A stretch of 10,000 nucleotides of DNA, from contig VIGQ01001101.1 of the NCBI GenBank assembly GCA_009663005.1, positions 15,001 to 25,000 on the forward strand, read 5' to 3'. The stretch is from Actinidia chinensis (taxonomy: Eukaryota > Streptophyta > Magnoliopsida > Ericales > Actinidiaceae). The notes beneath the pieces are model-generated. The model did no database searches, had not been told where the DNA came from, and was given only the letters and a program-made list of their open reading frames with translations. Made by a program: the position numbers and the translations under genes. Shown piece after piece: positions 7,258-10,000 of the stretch (position 1 is its first letter; each line of letters opens with the position of its first letter).

Positions 7258-7378
7258 AATTTCTGCACTTTAAAATTTAATTTCTTCACTCAAATTAATA
7301 TCATATTGATGTTAATTTTTACACTCCTACTTTTATAAAATTTAGAATGCAGAAATTAAAATTGAAAGTGCAGAAATT
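7258..7378. repeat. Small fold-back: 34 bp imperfect inverted repeat
   Basis: The arms 7258-7291 and 7345-7378 are complementary at 30 of 34 positions; the perfect block AATTTCTGCACTTT pairs with AAAGTGCAGAAATT. The spacer is 53 bases of AT-rich sequence. This may be another short MITE, but no target duplication was identified. It lies between MITE 3 and family H copy 2. Confidence 0.65.
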
Positions 7379-7545
7379 AATTTCATTTATAATTAAGCCG
7401 AAGGAAAAAAAATTGTACTTTAAAGCCCTTGATTGGTAGACCTTAAGGCCATGTTTGTTTGCCCGGACTAGGTCGGACTGGACAACGAGTCCGTCCCATA
7501 TTTGTTTTACATAAAATTGACTTCGGCAGCAAATAGTCCGCTAAT

Positions 7546-7558
7546 GGACTAATAGTCC
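7546..7558. repeat. Subterminal palindrome of family H copy 2, left
   Basis: GGACTAATAGTCC, a perfect 13-base palindrome with central A, equals the core of 107-121 in copy 1. Further AGTCC/GGACT motifs lie within 60 bases on both sides. Confidence 0.65.
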
Positions 7559-8640
7559 CGCATATGTGGACTATCCTATCCTCGCGGTGGTAGGTGGGAC
7601 TATTAGGCCCATGACACTGAAGTCTAAAGTTGGACAAATATGTAAATTACTAATTTGTTCACAATATTTGGGATAATTTTCCTCTCTGATCTCTCCCCCT
7701 TCTCCTCTCTCCCCTCTCTGTCTTTTTTTTTGTTTTTTTTTATTAGTTTTTTCTTAATAATTTTTCTTATTTTTTTTTTAAATAATTAATTTTTTTATTA
7801 ATTTTTTTGGGATAAATAAGCTTTTTTTTAAAAATAAACCTTTTTTCTGAAAAAATATTTTATTAAAAATAATTTAATCAAAAAATATTAAAAAAACCAA
7901 ATAATTTAAAAAATTCTTTTTATTGAGAACAAATTTTAGAAAATATAACAAATTTTCTTTTATAAAATAAAGTATTTTTTTTAAAAATATCTTGTTTTTC
8001 ATAATAATATTTTACAAATTTATTTTCAAAAATTTAAATAATTTTTTTTCATTTCATCTTTCATCTCGTTAAAGAAATCAAAAAATTTAAATTTTAATCA
8101 AAATATTTAAAAATATCACTAATATTAAAAATTATTATGTAATATAGTGAAAAATATAAATAAATACGTATAAAAGGAAAAATTATTATATGTCTGAAAA
8201 CTGTTTTCAATAAAATATATATTCCACAAAATTATTTTTTTTATATATTTTTTATAAATATTTCAAAAGTTATTTTTTTAGAAAATATTTAATTTAAAAA
8301 AAAAATTCATTGTTTAGCATCAAAATAAATCAAACTGATAAAAAATTATTTAATAACAAAAAAAAAATCTTAAAAAAACTAATAAAAAAAGAAACAAAAC
8401 AAAAAAAAGGGGAAGAGAGAAGGAGATAATAGAGAGAGAGTATTATCCAATTGTGTGAGGCAAATTAGTAAAATTAATGTAAAGGGGTAATTGTCATTTC
8501 GTCATTTTGTTCAGTTTCGTATTGCTTGGCAAACGCTAACTGGGACAAGACTTGACACCATTATCAAGAGTTGTTGTCCGAGCAAAAACAACAGCTCACA
8601 TAGAATTAAATCCACATTATATCCGGGGCCAATATTCGGA

Positions 8641-8651
8641 GACTATTAGTC
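8641..8651. repeat. Subterminal palindrome of family H copy 2, right
   Basis: GACTATTAGTC is perfect around a central T and is flanked by GGA and CTGAG. It is the mirror-end counterpart of the left-end palindrome, about 40 bases from the right tip. Confidence 0.55.
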
Positions 8652-9390
8652 CTGAGACTTTTTGTCCAGTCCGACAAACAAACGAGACTTAAGGACGTAG
8701 CATACTTGCATATACATAGTAGGTGTGGTCCATATGTTAGTATTAAATTTTGGGATACTTTGGGCATTAGGGTGTCCCAAAAAGAAGAGAGGTGATCCTC
8801 ACCCCCCGACAGCCCCCTCTCCCTTGTCCCCTCAATTTACCAAAATGCCCCCATTACTCTCTCTCACACATCCCCCTCTCACTCTCCCTTTTCCCAGTTT
8901 TTTAGATTTCTTTTTTTAGTTTTTTTTCATTAATTTTTTATTTTTAATTTTTTTTCAGTTTTTTATAGTTTTGTTTTTTTCTATTATTTTTTTAATCAAT
9001 GTTTGTCTTTTTTATCAAATTTATTTATTTTTATCAATTTTATTTTTTTGGATTAAAATATAATTTATGTTTATATTTCTCTCAATTTATAAAATTTAAT
9101 ACAAAATTAAAAAATATTGAATTTACTACTGTATTGATATGTTAAAAATTATTATTTTTCTTATGGGTTTTTTTAATACCATCTCTACTTCCAATTTTAA
9201 AAAACAAATTGGAAAATAGAGGGTATAAAAAAATATAAATAAATTCTTATGTTTTAAAAGAAGTTATATAAAAATTTTGAAAGTGAAAGTAAAAAAAAAA
9301 AATTAAAAATTATTTTTTTAATAAACTAAAACTCAATGGTTGTTAGTAAAAAAAATAATTTAATGGGTGAGAGAGAAAGAGAAAATATGA

Positions 9391-9406
9391 TGGGCAAATT
9401 TGCCCA
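9391..9406. repeat. 16 bp perfect palindrome
   Basis: TGGGCAAATTTGCCCA is fully self-complementary. It follows a GAGAGA-rich stretch (9367-9383) and precedes GC-richer sequence (9419-9460) inside the AT-rich third element. Possibly the tip of a nested short element or a binding site; no more can be said. Confidence 0.6.
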
Positions 9407-9477
9407 AAAATTGCCTAAACCAGTCACATCCCCGCACATCCCGTATCAAGGGGTTGGGAAAAATAATTTTCATATCA

Positions 9478-9546
9478 CAAAAGATTACAATTTTTATCAA
9501 TTTTTTTGAATAAATATTTTTTTTATTATATATTTGTAATCTTTTG
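9478..9546. repeat. 13 bp perfect inverted repeat
   Basis: CAAAAGATTACAA (9478-9490) and TTGTAATCTTTTG (9534-9546) are exact reverse complements separated by 43 AT-rich bases. A possible tiny fold-back element or chance structure in low-complexity DNA. Confidence 0.5.
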
Positions 9547-9823
9547 TTTATTCTTTAGTTGTAGATTTTGAAAGTCATTATTTAAAAAAATATAAAAATA
9601 TGAATCAAAATTAAAAAAAAGCTAAACTAAAACAAAAAGATAATTAATGAAAAAAAAGAAATAAAATTTATTTAAAAAATAAAAAAATTAATAAAAAAAA
9701 GAAACAAAACTAAATAAGAATTAAACAAATTTAAAAAGGAAGAAATAAATTTGATTAAAAAAAAACTACACAGATAAAAAGAGAGAGAGAGAGGGGTATG
9801 AATATCATTTCTTGACGGAACAA

Positions 9824-9932
9824 GGGGGTGGGAGGGAGTGTGTGTGGGGCGGGTTTCGGGTGGGGGGTGTGGGTGGGTGTAGTTAGTGTGGGGGTGGGTT
9901 GGGGGCGGCGGGGGGGTGGGGGCGTGGTGGGG
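9824..9932 (+). repeat. G-rich tract with G-quadruplex potential
   Basis: About 110 bases of + strand that are mostly G with short T, C or A breaks: many separate runs of three or more G, for example GGGTGGGTG and GGGGGTGGGTTGGGGG. This easily satisfies the usual four-run G-quadruplex pattern several times over. It is the right end of the third element; the C-rich left end (8798-8898) is its weaker counterpart. Formation of the structure in the cell is not shown. Confidence 0.75.
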
Positions 9933-10000
9933 TTGTTATTTTCTGGGTGGAGGGAAAATAAATTCCCAAAAAGTTAAAAATACAAACAATCAATTACTTT

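Larger units (their letters stand above)
7447..8689. mobile_element. Complete non-autonomous TIR element, family H copy 2 (PIF/Harbinger-like), 1243 bp
   Basis: The left tip GGCCATGTTTGTTTGCCCGG starts directly after TAA (7444-7446). The right tip, read on the minus strand, is AGTCTCGTTTGTTTGTCGG and is followed on the + strand by TAA (8690-8692). A 3 bp TAA duplication with GGCC-GTTTGTTTG tips matches PIF/Harbinger. Similarity between the ends is long but imperfect: GGAC/GTCC-rich subterminal parts, then a CT-rich tract (7679-7722) mirrored by an AG-rich one (8398-8442), then AT-rich sequence such as TTTTTTATTAGTTTTTT on the left and its counterpart on the right. The centre is A/T-rich with no transposase frame. 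The core aligns with copy 1 in the same orientation, and the right ends share TTATCAAGAGTTGTTGTCCG (copy 1 TTATCCAGAGTTTTGTCCGG). An open frame on the minus strand across the left end is fortuitous. Confidence 0.85.
8752..9967. mobile_element. Putative third TIR element (~1.2 kb) with C-rich/G-rich ends
   Basis: Left CCCTTGTCCCCTCAATTT, then a C-run and CTCTCTCTC (8821-8864), matches the minus strand of 9781-9827, CCCTTGTTCCGTCAAG, then ACCCC and CTCTCTCTC, in order and spacing. Further out both ends are C-rich or G-rich, and the outermost parts read GGGATACTTTGGG on the left and GGGAATTTATTTTCCC on the minus strand on the right. Farther in, both arms are T-rich on matching strands. The centre is AT-rich and non-coding. 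No convincing target duplication is visible, so limits are approximate; a smaller element nested around 9391-9406 is possible. It differs from family H in its tips but has the same plan: unique tip, pyrimidine tract, AT-rich core, purine tract. Confidence 0.55.

Noticed and set aside
7443..7637. Minus-strand open frame
   Set aside because: It coincides with the terminal and subterminal repeats of family H copy 2.
8725..8919. Pro/Ser/Leu-rich open frame on the + strand
   Set aside because: It comes from the C-rich and CT-rich left end of the third element.
1..10000. tRNA, rRNA, microRNA precursor or bacterial-type operon
   Set aside because: No such structure was recognised by eye. The MITE hairpins could in principle yield small RNAs, but nothing in the sequence singles out a precursor.

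Overview
The window reads as plant (most likely eudicot) nuclear intergenic DNA. It is strongly AT-rich, has no protein-coding gene that I can support and no recognisable tRNA or rRNA, and is largely a patchwork of non-autonomous transposable elements. Support for a plant comes from a 2.5 kb solo LTR with TGTAA...TTACA ends, several short fold-back MITEs with 8-9 bp target duplications, and elements with PIF/Harbinger-like GGCC...GTTTGTTTG ends. The species cannot be named from this sequence. No known or new multi-gene system is visible; the interest lies in the architecture of the repeats.

Layout: 1-1173 is one copy, cut by the window edge, of a ~1.2 kb TIR element (family H). 1174-2600 is AT-rich DNA with a diverged ~80 bp direct duplication (1232-1321 and 1777-1857), an 11 bp hairpin (1668-1695) and a pair of palindromic motifs (2497-2578). 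2606-3397 is bounded by a ~37 bp inverted repeat with weaker outward extension and may be another, unclassified TIR element. 3501-3703 is a 203 bp fold-back MITE with an 8-9 bp duplication. 3713-4166 is unassigned and holds a GT/GA microsatellite.

4172-6717 is a complete solo LTR flanked by GCAGT/ACAGT. It has a TATA box, a purine-rich leader ending at a possible splice donor, and four ~190 bp tandem units. Two more MITEs follow at once (6740-6905 with a 9 bp duplication, and 6976-7156); their ends resemble those of the MITE at 3501. A small fold-back lies at 7258-7378.

7447-8689 is a complete second copy of family H, flanked by TAA. 8752-9967 appears to be a third, different TIR element whose ends are C-rich on the left and G-rich on the right, with strong G-quadruplex potential in the right end. 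None of the elements carries a transposase, integrase or reverse transcriptase reading frame, so all would depend on enzymes encoded elsewhere. The window holds no cooperating genes; the relations are of sequence family (two H copies, three related MITEs) and of proximity (LTR, MITE, MITE and fold-back packed within 4172-7378).
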